IMG/VR virus record: IMGVR_UViG_3300022198_005692
Location: 1 to 56,102 of that record
Reading direction: 5' to 3' (one strand)
Source of the DNA: a virus
DNA: 56,102 nt
The notes under the pieces were generated by a model, which saw only the letters and a list, made by a program, of their open reading frames with translations, did no database searches and was not told the origin of the DNA. Within the stretch, counting starts at the first letter, position 1; each line of letters opens with the position of its first letter. Shown one piece after another: positions 18,734-26,605 of this stretch. The position numbers and the translations under genes were made by a program.

Positions 18734-21700
18734 TCACTGTTCCTCCCAGGTTAGTGAAGTATTAACTTTGAATGCTTTTGGAGAAGCTGATTGTTGGATG
18801 TCAAAGTGACCAAATACGCTAATCACATCAACCTCATCTGTTAGAGGGAATGAAAGATATTCCTTATTATACGCAAAGTAATCTTGAAGGTCGAATTGGT
18901 ATCCGCCTCTGGTGACATAGTACGAGAAGATCTCGTTTCCTGTTTCTGGCACGGGGGTAAGAGCAAAGTCTTGAGCAATTTGAGTACCGGAGAGACGAGT
19001 GATTTCTTCAAACGTGGCTAGTCCGTCATTTGCAAGTTTTGTCCACTTGGTTTGATCAGCGTATCCGTCTGTAGTGGTTGAAATGGTCTTTTCTGTGAAA
19101 GATAGCCCTGTTGCTGCAGTACCTACAGAAAGATTTCTTTCATATAAAAACTTACCTTTGATATATATCGGATCAGAATAGGAAAATAATTTGGCAAAGT
19201 AATATTTACCACCTTCTCTATAGATTCTGCCTAAGATAGGCTGTCCAGAAGTTTTATTTCCAGCATTTCCAGAAATATTACTTCCGAGGAAATATCCAAA
19301 TACATATTTTCCATTGGCATTGAGAACTGTATCCAGTCCTAATTGATTCACCGCCTGATCTGAAGTAAATTCAGTGGGAAGTACTGATCTCTTTGTATTT
19401 AGAGTATCTGCCAAGTCCCCACTAAGTAAATCATCAGAGGTAGAGCCCGAGTTTGTTGTAATTAGTAGGGGATTTTTATACCCACGAATAGTAATAAGAT
19501 CAGAAGTCTCACCTTGGGAAACACCGACACCTAATTTGATTGGATAGATTTGCAGTCTGTTTCTTACCTTTTCTCCTTCTCTATTACTAATAAAATCCTT
19601 GGCTCTTAAGGTTAATAGGGACTGTTGTGATCTAGGAACAATAAGAGTAATATCGCCACTAGTATAAGAAAAAATATCACCTGTGAAATATAACTTCACA
19701 TTAGTGGCGTCAGTCTCATCCTTCTCCATCCACTTGACTTTGATAGTTACATCACCTTCGATATAAGCGCCCATTAAACCAACCAGAGTTCTGTCGTTAT
19801 TACTGCCTAAACTAACTCTGGTAGCTACAATATAATTATCAGTAGTATTTACACTAACTGGAGTGAATGTAACTGTTCCAGAAGGAACTGTTCTGCTATA
19901 ATCCGATGATTTGGATAGGAGTTTTACAGTGCCCTTATCTCCACCATCAATGTAGTAAGAAGCACCATACTTAACAAGAGTGTTTCCTATATCAATTCCA
20001 TCGTTATTTGGATCTAGACCGCTATTTAGACCACCATGGCAGAGGTATGTTATCGGTAAGAAGGCATTACCAAGTGAAGCAACTGAGTGTTGGTTTGAGG
20101 CTCTAATGTGGTGAACACGGACCCAACGTGCCTCGTTATTACCGATAGGTACGTAGCAAAGGAAAGTCGCGCCAACAGCACCATACCATGAGAACTCGGT
20201 CTTCCACATGGTGACTTTTGAGAAGTCGATATTGTATGCTGATTGTGACTCTAACTCCCCTTCTGGAGTTAGGATAATTTTACCTGGTTGATTTACAAGG
20301 CCATCTTCGGTGTCACCAAGAGAAAACTCGGCGGAGGTGTTGATATCTGACCATCTTACTTTAGTTAGGTCACCATCAAGTTTATCACCAGAGAACATCG
20401 CTCTCACCGGTCTCCATTCATAGACGAATCTATAGGGTTCGGGGACGCAGATATTAAACCATTCTTTTAGGGTTACATTGTTATTTGTATCGGAAATAGT
20501 TCTACTAATTGGTACTCCAGGGGCATTATTGTAATGCGTCTGGGTAATGTTATTGCCTCCAAGAGTATTTACAAGAAGATGCCAGATTTTAGCCTGGCTA
20601 TTGGCAGTACTAGGGTTCATGTCCCAAGCTCCAGTTCTGCTAAGAATCTGGTCATGGGTTTCATTCTCTGCATTAGTCCCTGTACCAAAGAAAGTTTCTT
20701 GCCAGTTATTAGCCGGATCAATTAACTCGGCAAAAGAATTGAGTACCTTGTTAACATTTCCTTTTCTCGCAAGGTTGGAAATTAAACCATAGAAATTACA
20801 ATGGGCATCCGCTCTGATATATTTTTCGAACATGTCCTGCAATTCACGTTCGATAGGATTATCAGGTAGGGGGTAGGTGGAGCTTTGGTCAAATGGGAAC
20901 TGGAACTTTCTATCTTTTAAAATCTCCGTATATGTCGATGTCGTACTATCATACTGAGCAAGTCTTAATGAGAAACTAGAGTTTGGTTGGAAGTCCTTTA
21001 GTTTATTTTCTGGAGAAGTGCTACTATCAATAGCGTTTACATGATCAGGATGATAAACTAGAGAAGGGTCGTAAATCGCTGCCGCTACATAGACCAGACC
21101 GTCTCTGACAATTACAGGATCGACTCCTGCAAGTCCGAAATTAGTAGATCCATTAAATTTAGCATCATTACCGTTCCTGAACCATTTTAACTCTTCGTTA
21201 TAGCCGGCGGGTTCTCCAGGAATAATGGCCTGAGTACGTCTTACGCAACGGAAGTTGTTTCCGATGCCATTATTTACAATCTCAAAGTAATATCCATCAA
21301 ACTTATCAAAAATACCCCATTTTTTAATAGATGGGGCACCTTTTTGAGTATCAGTTTCTTCGTCTCTTGTGACGTTCATCTTCACGCCCATGGTGGAAGC
21401 AGAAACACGACCAGGTTGGTAACGGAAGAAACGCTTAGAGGTCAAGACTGTAGTATTGCCATCTGAAGCAATAAGTTGAGCGCCGGCTTCTTTGGGTACA
21501 TGAACTACGCCATCAAGTACAATACTCTCTTCGGTAGAAGTTTGGTTAGTTTCTTTAGGAACATTTTGTAAAGGAAACTGAGCCCATTCTGTAGGGTTAA
21601 CGTCGTAGGTGTTAACGTCAGCAAAAATACCCAGAGCGACCTCAGAGCGAGGAATACCAAGCAGAGATAGAGAAACTTCCGACTGTACTTTATTCTGTTC

Positions 21701-21814
21701 TTCAACAGGAATAGGTTTTTGGTCTTCTGCAAAAACTACGGGCAGAGAGTTAGACGCAGGTTGTTGCCCCAAGGGTACTGGGGCTGTCTTTCCTACAGAA
21801 ACATTAGAAGCCAT
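18734..21814 (-). CDS. Large tail-adsorption protein with FRYQPGR-type module
   Basis: 1026 residues, first gene of the 8665-21814 run. It begins MASNVSVGKTAPVPLGQQPA; the LSLLGIPRSEVALGIFADV motif follows at about residue 50. The FRYQPGRVSASTMGVKM (about 130), FSWYGAVGATFLCYVP, EARWVRVHHIRA and KYGASYYIDGGDKGTV (about 560-640) motifs match the 14210 paralogue in the same order. The C-terminal 350 residues are beta-rich, with strands ending SLTWEEQ; the paralogue ends LNYKEQ. A promoter candidate combining GTTTAAAG and the T4-type late motif TATAAATA lies 13-32 nt before its ATG. Confidence 0.72.
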   Translation of the reverse strand: MASNVSVGKTAPVPLGQQPASNSLPVVFAEDQKPIPVEEQNKVQSEVSLSLLGIPRSEVALGIFADVNTYDVNPTEWAQFPLQNVPKETNQTSTEESIVLDGVVHVPKEAGAQLIASDGNTTVLTSKRFFRYQPGRVSASTMGVKMNVTRDEETDTQKGAPSIKKWGIFDKFDGYYFEIVNNGIGNNFRCVRRTQAIIPGEPAGYNEELKWFRNGNDAKFNGSTNFGLAGVDPVIVRDGLVYVAAAIYDPSLVYHPDHVNAIDSSTSPENKLKDFQPNSSFSLRLAQYDSTTSTYTEILKDRKFQFPFDQSSTYPLPDNPIERELQDMFEKYIRADAHCNFYGLISNLARKGNVNKVLNSFAELIDPANNWQETFFGTGTNAENETHDQILSRTGAWDMNPSTANSQAKIWHLLVNTLGGNNITQTHYNNAPGVPISRTISDTNNNVTLKEWFNICVPEPYRFVYEWRPVRAMFSGDKLDGDLTKVRWSDINTSAEFSLGDTEDGLVNQPGKIILTPEGELESQSAYNIDFSKVTMWKTEFSWYGAVGATFLCYVPIGNNEARWVRVHHIRASNQHSVASLGNAFLPITYLCHGGLNSGLDPNNDGIDIGNTLVKYGASYYIDGGDKGTVKLLSKSSDYSRTVPSGTVTFTPVSVNTTDNYIVATRVSLGSNNDRTLVGLMGAYIEGDVTIKVKWMEKDETDATNVKLYFTGDIFSYTSGDITLIVPRSQQSLLTLRAKDFISNREGEKVRNRLQIYPIKLGVGVSQGETSDLITIRGYKNPLLITTNSGSTSDDLLSGDLADTLNTKRSVLPTEFTSDQAVNQLGLDTVLNANGKYVFGYFLGSNISGNAGNKTSGQPILGRIYREGGKYYFAKLFSYSDPIYIKGKFLYERNLSVGTAATGLSFTEKTISTTTDGYADQTKWTKLANDGLATFEEITRLSGTQIAQDFALTPVPETGNEIFSYYVTRGGYQFDLQDYFAYNKEYLSFPLTDEVDVISVFGHFDIQQSASPKAFKVNTSLTWEEQ

Positions 21815-21826
21815 ATTTAACCAATG

Positions 21827-21846
21827 TATTTATAGTAGCTTTAAAC
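21827..21846 (-). promoter_or_regulatory. Composite promoter candidate: GTTTAAAG plus TATAAATA
   Basis: Minus strand has GTTTAAAG (21846-21839) and, 4 bases on, TATAAATA (21834-21827), the consensus of T4-type late promoters. The start codon is at 21814. This is the only copy where both motifs are perfect. Confidence 0.6.
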
Positions 21847-21849
21847 TTA

Positions 21850-24183
21850 TTACTCAGATACATATACATTGCCATCGGCAATGAAATAATTGAACTTAAC
21901 TACCCCGAGTGTGCCACCAACAATCCTATAACTGTTATCAGCGGAGGTAAATTTATCGCTTACTCCTTGAGGGGTGTTAATGATAATAGACCCGTCCTCT
22001 AGATTTACTGCCTGGACAGTGATAGGAACACCATCAGGCCAGTTTTGGAGAGTTTTTGATTCTCCAATACCCGCGGTCTGAATACCATCATTAAGATTCC
22101 CACCTGTTGACAAATAGTTAATGTTTAAGATGTCAGCAGAGTTTCTAAAAGTCACTCTTAATGTGTTGGAAGTTTCGAACTTAATTCGATCAATCTGGAA
22201 TTTTCCAATGGCTACAGATGCTGTGATTACATAACTATATCCATAAGAAGGGCTAGCAGCATTGGGATTTAAAAGATTAAGCGTAGAAGTTCCGATAATC
22301 TTTCTGCCCCTATTAGAGGTTTCAACATCTTGGCTCTCAGTTACTGTTGTGGTTGGAAGAGTGATAGCAAAAATTCCAGCCTCAAGTTGCTCATTAGTTT
22401 CTAAAACTTGGAGGTAACCAACAGCAGCTCCGCCTCTTTGATAGTTTGAATTAAGACTATAAATCGGGGCATTAATAGAGCCTTTAGAAATGGTCATAGG
22501 AAGTCCACCATCCGTCACAGTGAAGTAAGTCGTGGTTAAAGGAATTCCTTTTTTAACATCGATGGACACTCTGCTATACTCGTTGTTGTATAGATCTACT
22601 GACTTAATTACACTGCCATTTTCATTATACGCCAGGTTGTTTTGAGCGCTCCAACTCTCAGAAGAGTTTAACAGAATTCCGGTTTGACCACAGCTATTTA
22701 CGATGTTATTGTTAATAACTGACCCTTCAATTCCAATACCACTAATAGGCCCTGTGGTATTTTCGAATAGATTCCCCTGTACTACTGCTCTAGATACTTC
22801 TCTAAGTCTGAGTGGGGAGATATTTAACTCGTAAGGCTTTGAAAGTTCATATACTCTGTTGTTTGTTATATTTAGTCTACTCGATTCTATTGCAGTTAGA
22901 GCAGAACCGGCTCCGTTATAGAATGAGCAGTTTTCAATTCTTACCGAATCAGCTCTTTCTATATAGATCGTATCATTATTCTTATCAGAGATACCATAGA
23001 AGTCTCCTGTAGGAGATACGGTGGTAAACACACTAAACTTATTCCCATCAAAGGCAAGATTTTTAACAGTAATCATGCCAATAGCATCATCAACAGTTCT
23101 TCCTCTAATATCTAATAATCCATAATTACCAACTGCGTTTACGTGGCTAGGCGTTCTTCTAATGACTGTAGAATCTCCTGCTCCGCGTAGTGTAATACCA
23201 GAGTAATAAGAGGCATCATCAGTATCATATAGTGACACGTTACCCATGTGGTATGTGCCGGAAGGGATAAAGATTTCTTTAATAGGACCTTTCGCTGCGG
23301 CATCTAAAGCTTTTTTAAGAGCAGTCGTACTATTAAAGACAAATCTTACAGAAGAACCGACAAGATCGGTAGAGAATACCTGCGGCGTAGCGCTAATATC
23401 CTTTAGTTCAATAGTCCCAGAATTCACATAAACATTTGTAATTTTAAGGGTTCTTTTTTCTAGGATGGTGGTAGCATTGATTGATGATGTGCTATAGGAT
23501 AGAATACCTTGGAGGAAAGAAGGAATGGTGTTAGTTGACTGGAGAGTTTCTCTATCCCACGAAGGAACCTGAGACAGTCCTCTATCGTTGAATACAACGC
23601 TCGTATCCGAGCCAAAAATACTATTACCTGGAGCCCCTAGGAACTTAATCGGCTCACTTCCCCACTTTCTAAAGATTAATGGGATAATTTGTGAACTCTT
23701 TCTAGAGAAGAGTAATTGTACGTAACTTTTATCATCAAAGAGCAAGTCTGGATCTTTTAAGAATTTAAAAGTTGAGGTTGTACTAACTTGATAAGGGCTG
23801 AATTTGCCAGTAAAAGGATCATACCCGTAAATATAGTAGGTAACTTTTTCTGCAGACGCGTAATTAGACGCATCAATTCCAGAACCCACTAATTTAGTCT
23901 GTGCATTAGAAATAAAGTTATTAAATGCAGAACCAGGAGAATTTGAACTTGAAGTAAAGAATACTTCAATCTCATTACCTTCCTTGAAAAACTCTAGATT
24001 AGAGTAAAAATTAGGAATCTCTGAAATATCTAATATACTACCATTAGATCTTAGATCGCTAACTACTCCGGTGAAATACCCATCAAACCCAATGGCCCCA
24101 AAGGACCTAACATTAATAAATGAGTTGGTGTCAGCATCAATCTGAACATCCCCAGCTCCAAAACCAGAACCAATGTATCTCAT
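21850..24183 (-). CDS. Tailspike with pectate-lyase-like beta-helix
   Basis: 777 residues. FINVRSFGAIGFDG (about residues 22-35) is the entry motif of Pectate_lyase_3-type spikes. A parallel beta-helix follows from about residue 290: ALKKALDAAAKGPIKEIFIP, SGTYHMGNVSL, GITLRGAGDSTVIRR, then MITVKNLAFDGNK, VRIENCSFYNGAG, LNITNNRVYELS, AVVQGNLFENTTG and INNNIVNSCGQTGILL, the one-strand-per-turn pattern. Such spikes bind or cleave host surface polysaccharide; I cannot assign catalytic acids with confidence. An N-terminal 280-residue segment probably attaches it to the tail. Located between two small structural genes and the paralogous giants. Confidence 0.85.
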   Translation of the reverse strand: MRYIGSGFGAGDVQIDADTNSFINVRSFGAIGFDGYFTGVVSDLRSNGSILDISEIPNFYSNLEFFKEGNEIEVFFTSSSNSPGSAFNNFISNAQTKLVGSGIDASNYASAEKVTYYIYGYDPFTGKFSPYQVSTTSTFKFLKDPDLLFDDKSYVQLLFSRKSSQIIPLIFRKWGSEPIKFLGAPGNSIFGSDTSVVFNDRGLSQVPSWDRETLQSTNTIPSFLQGILSYSTSSINATTILEKRTLKITNVYVNSGTIELKDISATPQVFSTDLVGSSVRFVFNSTTALKKALDAAAKGPIKEIFIPSGTYHMGNVSLYDTDDASYYSGITLRGAGDSTVIRRTPSHVNAVGNYGLLDIRGRTVDDAIGMITVKNLAFDGNKFSVFTTVSPTGDFYGISDKNNDTIYIERADSVRIENCSFYNGAGSALTAIESSRLNITNNRVYELSKPYELNISPLRLREVSRAVVQGNLFENTTGPISGIGIEGSVINNNIVNSCGQTGILLNSSESWSAQNNLAYNENGSVIKSVDLYNNEYSRVSIDVKKGIPLTTTYFTVTDGGLPMTISKGSINAPIYSLNSNYQRGGAAVGYLQVLETNEQLEAGIFAITLPTTTVTESQDVETSNRGRKIIGTSTLNLLNPNAASPSYGYSYVITASVAIGKFQIDRIKFETSNTLRVTFRNSADILNINYLSTGGNLNDGIQTAGIGESKTLQNWPDGVPITVQAVNLEDGSIIINTPQGVSDKFTSADNSYRIVGGTLGVVKFNYFIADGNVYVSE

Positions 24184-24201
24184 GTGTTTACTCTCCCCTT
24201 A

Positions 24202-24576
24202 TCAAGCAGTGGCTGGGGTGTAGATTACGTAGGAAACTACAATATCTACATTATTTGCTCCTTCCGAATCCACCCAAGCAGAGATAGAATCTTGGTAGTT
24301 TAATACAAACTTGTTACCATTCATTACTTCAAATGAGTTTTTAGCGGGCACTGCTACATTAGAAAGAATCATAGCATTAGATCCCGCCTGTTTGTTTAAG
24401 CGAAGATTGATATCTCTAGTTCCTGCAGACTTATTTGCGACGATAATACTTAGGACTAGGGCATAGCCTCCTAAAGGAATGTCGGACGATGTAATTAGAG
24501 TTGTAGGGCTGCCTGAAGTTGCAGACACATTGGCAATAGCCTTAGACTCAAAAGAATTTGTTGGGAAAGTGGACAT
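24202..24576 (-). CDS. Small beta-sandwich virion protein
   Basis: 124 residues. The alternating hydrophobic pattern (TLITSSDIPLGGYALVLSII, VANKSAGTRDINLRL, FVLNYQDSISAWVDSEGA, VDIVVSYVIYTP) predicts a jelly-roll or Ig-like beta sandwich. Proteins of this size and style are common beside fibre genes in cyanophages. No catalytic motif. Six nt separate it from the upstream gene at 24583, so they are one transcript. Could be a fibre hinge or virion decoration. Confidence 0.65.
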   Translation of the reverse strand: MSTFPTNSFESKAIANVSATSGSPTTLITSSDIPLGGYALVLSIIVANKSAGTRDINLRLNKQAGSNAMILSNVAVPAKNSFEVMNGNKFVLNYQDSISAWVDSEGANNVDIVVSYVIYTPATA

Positions 24577-24582
24577 GATTAA

Positions 24583-24873
24583 TTAACCAAGAATCAGTGA
24601 TTGAGTTTGTGTGTAGGTAATTGCTTCCATGATTTCTTGTCTTCTAACCAAGGAATTAATCGTAGTAGGAGCAACATTCACCTCAACGATGGTCTTTGAG
24701 AGGAATAGCGGTGACGTATTCCCCAGACCATCTTGTAGTCTACCTTGAGCTAATTTAGCTGGACTGCTCAAGTCAAACGGAATACCATCCGTATCTGGTT
24801 GAGCATCAATATTAGAAAGTATAACGTTTGAAAACGTTTTTGAAATTTCGTAATCTTTGATGTTGGAGGCCAT
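24583..24873 (-). CDS. Small structural protein of the tailspike unit
   Basis: 96 residues, first gene of the unit 21850-24873. It reads MASNIKDYEISKTFSNVILS, then KLAQGRLQDGLGNTSPLFLS and ends TYTQTQSLILG. The central QGRLQDGLGNTSPL segment resembles short fibre-associated proteins of aquatic phages. No motif points to a function. Its promoter candidate (GTTTAAAG, minus strand 24923-24916) is 43 nt from the ATG. Confidence 0.6.
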   Translation of the reverse strand: MASNIKDYEISKTFSNVILSNIDAQPDTDGIPFDLSSPAKLAQGRLQDGLGNTSPLFLSKTIVEVNVAPTTINSLVRRQEIMEAITYTQTQSLILG

Positions 24874-24893
24874 AAGGCAATAAACCTTAATTT

Positions 24894-24912
24894 TATAGTT
24901 TATAGAACTATA
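24894..24912. promoter_or_regulatory. Perfect inverted repeat in a divergent promoter region
   Basis: TATAGTT (24894-24900) and AACTATA (24906-24912) flank TATAG. It lies between the minus gene starting at 24873 and the plus gene at 24928 and could be an operator controlling both. Confidence 0.4.
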
Positions 24913-24915
24913 TTA

Positions 24916-24923
24916 CTTTAAAC
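24916..24923 (-). promoter_or_regulatory. GTTTAAAG promoter candidate for the 24873 gene
   Basis: Minus strand GTTTAAAG followed by TAATATAG. The site lies 5 bp from the plus-strand gene start at 24928. Confidence 0.5.
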
Positions 24924-24927
24924 ATCT

Positions 24928-25113
24928 ATGGGAAAGAAGGAACTTGCCACTCTAATTGATGCTTATGCCGATGCTAAAGCCTCGGGGAATAAATATCTCG
25001 CTCAGGTGATGATTGCTCAACTCGAACAGGCACTTAATCAGGTCTTTGGCCCAGACGCCGGAGGCGAGGGTGTGGTAGAATCAGATGGTCCTAATGCAGA
25101 TGGCGAGTACTGA
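24928..25113 (+). CDS. Small acidic protein of unknown function
   Basis: 61 residues: a helical N-terminal half (KKELATLIDAYADAKASG, MIAQLEQALNQVF) and a Gly/Asp/Glu tail. It is the first of three overlapping plus-strand genes. Its TGA overlaps the next ATG by one base, a translational-coupling arrangement. I do not recognise a family, although similar short helix-plus-acid-tail proteins occur beside fibre genes in cyanophages. Confidence 0.65.
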   Translation: MGKKELATLIDAYADAKASGNKYLAQVMIAQLEQALNQVFGPDAGGEGVVESDGPNADGEY

Positions 25114-25460
25114 TGATTATTACGCGGCTACGGGGCGGTAATGCCCAGTTCCCTGAGTCAAAAGAACCAGGGGATACTGTGGTCTTGGCGAATGGAGATG
25201 TTTTTTGTTGGGATGGAGGGATCTGGCAGTTGATCGGTGGGAGGTTTGTGCCTAAAGCACTGAGAGAAGAGTTCCTCTCCTATGTCTCTACTGGTTGGCC
25301 CGATGCCTCCAGTGCCAAATTTGATCTTCCAACTCTGTTTGATTTGTCGATATTTAGCGATTATGGTGAGGATGATATCACCCCGGCTGATCCTAAAATG
25401 GTCCAAAGGTTTATTGACCGAGTAATTGAGGTGGCCGAAAGATGTCAAAAAGTAAAATAA
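25113..25460 (+). CDS. Unknown small protein, translationally coupled
   Basis: 115 residues. N-terminal half is beta-rich (FPESKEPGDTVVLANGDVFC then WDGGIWQLIGGRFVP), a pattern of short virion proteins that carry a one-line Trp-containing strand motif. The C-terminal half is helical (DPKMVQRFIDRVIEVAERC). Start overlaps the preceding stop (TGATG) and its last 19 bases overlap the next gene. Function unknown. Confidence 0.65.
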   Translation: MIITRLRGGNAQFPESKEPGDTVVLANGDVFCWDGGIWQLIGGRFVPKALREEFLSYVSTGWPDASSAKFDLPTLFDLSIFSDYGEDDITPADPKMVQRFIDRVIEVAERCQKVK

Positions 25461-25702
25461 AGGTCATCGCCGAAGACGTTGAGTTTGGCCAGGTAGATGT
25501 TAAATATTTGACCAATGATTGCTATGTAATCTTCTACTCAGAAGAGGAAGAAGGGAGGGTTATGAGCGATATTGTCAAAGGGAAAAGAGTAGATATTTTT
25601 GATGAGTACTATGATCTAGGGATGAGGATCCGGCGGATTGATTTGGCGGGTGGGTATAGGAACCCTAAGAACTCCGAATCAGAGGTTGTATTTAAGCAAT
25701 AA
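25442..25702 (+). CDS. Unknown small protein, last gene of a three-gene operon
   Basis: 86 residues with start ATG 25442 inside the preceding gene. Predicted mixed alpha/beta fold: KIKVIAEDVEFGQVDVKYL, CYVIFYSEEEEGRV, VDIFDEYYDLGMRIRRIDLA. No recognised family. Ends immediately before a strong bidirectional terminator. Confidence 0.65.
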   Translation: MSKSKIKVIAEDVEFGQVDVKYLTNDCYVIFYSEEEEGRVMSDIVKGKRVDIFDEYYDLGMRIRRIDLAGGYRNPKNSESEVVFKQ

Positions 25703-25745
25703 AAAGGCGGGCTGGGGAATGTGATTCCCCTCCCGCTATTTTTCT
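25701..25745. terminator. Bidirectional rho-independent terminator
   Basis: GCGGG (25707-25711) and GGGGAAT (25714-25720) pair with ATTCCCC (25724-25730) and CCCGC (25732-25736). AAAAA lies on the left and TATTTTT on the right, so it can serve the plus operon and the minus gene ending at 25794. Confidence 0.85.
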
Positions 25746-25760
25746 TATTGAGTTGGACTT

Positions 25761-25786
25761 GGGTTTACTCCGAAGGAGTATAACCC
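25761..25786 (-). terminator. Hairpin at the 3' end of the 25794 gene
   Basis: GGGTT-ACTCC pairs with GGAGT-AACCC around GAA, with a small internal mismatch. It lies 8 nt past the minus-strand stop. There is no T-tract, so it may be an RNA-stabilising hairpin working with the terminator beyond it. Confidence 0.45.
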
Positions 25787-25793
25787 GCCTATA

Positions 25794-26027
25794 TCAAGCA
25801 GCCGGAACTTCTTCAACTACTTCCGTAGTAGCTTCAGTTACTGCTTCGGGCTCAGCGCCATTGCCGCCTGGCTCCTCCCCAAGCTGAAGTTGCATTGCCT
25901 CAATGGCTCCTTGGAGTTTGATTGCCAGTTCCTGCCGTTGGGCAAGGGCGGTACGGAGTTGGGTAATTTCTTTCTCGAGTTTCTCGAGTTGGGCGGTGAA
26001 ATTTTCCTTGAGTGTTGTAGGTTCCAT
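25794..26027 (-). CDS. Small coiled-coil protein
   Basis: 77 residues. Residues 8-50 form a heptad-like helix (NFTAQLEKLEKEITQLRTAL, AQRQELAIKLQGAIEAMQLQ), followed by a Gly/Glu/Ala-rich acidic tail. Very similar short coiled-coil proteins are common in T4-like cyanophages with no known function. It could oligomerise or serve as a small structural or chaperone subunit. Promoter candidate GTTTAAA at 26056-26062 on the minus strand. Confidence 0.65.
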   Translation of the reverse strand: MEPTTLKENFTAQLEKLEKEITQLRTALAQRQELAIKLQGAIEAMQLQLGEEPGGNGAEPEAVTEATTEVVEEVPAA

Positions 26028-26053
26028 ATGTGGACGTTTATGTATACGGATCT

Positions 26054-26063
26054 ATTTTAAACC
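26054..26063 (-). promoter_or_regulatory. GTTTAAA promoter candidate for the 26027 gene
   Basis: Minus strand reads GGTTTAAAAT then AGATCCGTATACATAAA; 28 nt from the ATG. Confidence 0.45.
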
Positions 26064-26080
26064 AAAAACCTTAGAAATGG

Positions 26081-26097
26081 AACCATCCTTAATGGTT
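26081..26097 (-). repeat. Small hairpin between two minus-strand genes
   Basis: AACCAT (26081-26086) and ATGGTT (26092-26097), 5-nt loop, just past the stop of the 26102 gene. On the minus strand a loose AAGGTTTTTGG follows, so it may be a weak terminator. Confidence 0.35.
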
Positions 26098-26101
26098 AGG
26101 T

Positions 26102-26407
26102 TTACCAAGGCAAACCAGAAGCACTCTTGGGAGCGAGTTGTTCGGCAATCTGATTGGCCAAAGTGGTCTCGGTGGAGGTGACTTGCTCCTCGCCGAGTTT
26201 GTCTTTGACCCACCCGATCACGATCTCTTCGGTGAGTTCGGAGTAAGGGATCACGGTATCGCCCTCGGCGGGGGCTTCGAGGCCTACGGAGCCGTATGCG
26301 CCGGCGGAGTAATCTCCGTCAGTAGCCGATACTGTCCAGTGAGCCGTGTATACAATGCCGTCGGCGGTATGACGCTCGAGATTGGCAATGGACCAAATAG
26401 TTTCCAT
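26102..26407 (-). CDS. DUF7936-type cyanophage protein
   Basis: 101 residues. The pattern METIWSIANLERHTADGIVY, TAHWTVSATDGDYSAGAYGS and C-terminal SGLPW matches a family I know from many cyanophage genomes (short proteins with LERHT, AHW, YG and a GxPW end). The middle part TEEIVIGWVKDKLGEEQV is helical and similar to phage proteins annotated as tail-associated. Function unknown; a virion role is likely from conservation. It has its own GTTTAAAG element 30 nt upstream of the ATG. Confidence 0.75.
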   Translation of the reverse strand: METIWSIANLERHTADGIVYTAHWTVSATDGDYSAGAYGSVGLEAPAEGDTVIPYSELTEEIVIGWVKDKLGEEQVTSTETTLANQIAEQLAPKSASGLPW

Positions 26408-26436
26408 GAATTTATGTACTATATATGTTCTTTAAT

Positions 26437-26444
26437 CTTTAAAC
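26437..26444 (-). promoter_or_regulatory. GTTTAAAG promoter candidate for the 26407 gene
   Basis: Minus strand AGTTTAAAGATTAAAG followed by CATATATAGTAC; 30 nt from the ATG. Confidence 0.55.
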
Positions 26445-26480
26445 TACTTTGCCGGGTTTTGTGGTTTTCTCATGAGTCGG

Positions 26481-26569
26481 ACCGGGCGCGGGTTTCCCGC
26501 GGGCGGAGGGGTTTATCCCCGACGCCTTTACCCGACATTAATACTGCCGCGCCTTCGGGCAATTTAATG
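26481..26569. repeat. GC-rich cluster of inverted repeats in the 26408-26605 gap
   Basis: Contains CGCGGG/CCCGCG around TTT (26487-26501), GGGG/CCCC around TTTAT (26508-26520), and an imperfect hairpin CATTAA..TGCC / GGCA..TTAATG with arms at 26536-26548 and 26558-26569. Base composition is markedly more GC-rich than neighbouring phage sequence. No supported gene lies here. It may be a 3'-end structure of the 26606 fibre gene or an inserted, possibly host-derived, palindromic element. Confidence 0.5.
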
Positions 26570-26605
26570 CTTTCCCAGACCCAGTAATGAAGGAGACTTC
26601 TCTGG

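Noticed and set aside
26138-26587. 149-codon plus-strand open frame over the 26102 gene and GC-rich gap
   Set aside because: Antisense to the DUF7936-like gene with no Shine-Dalgarno; its second half is the palindromic gap.
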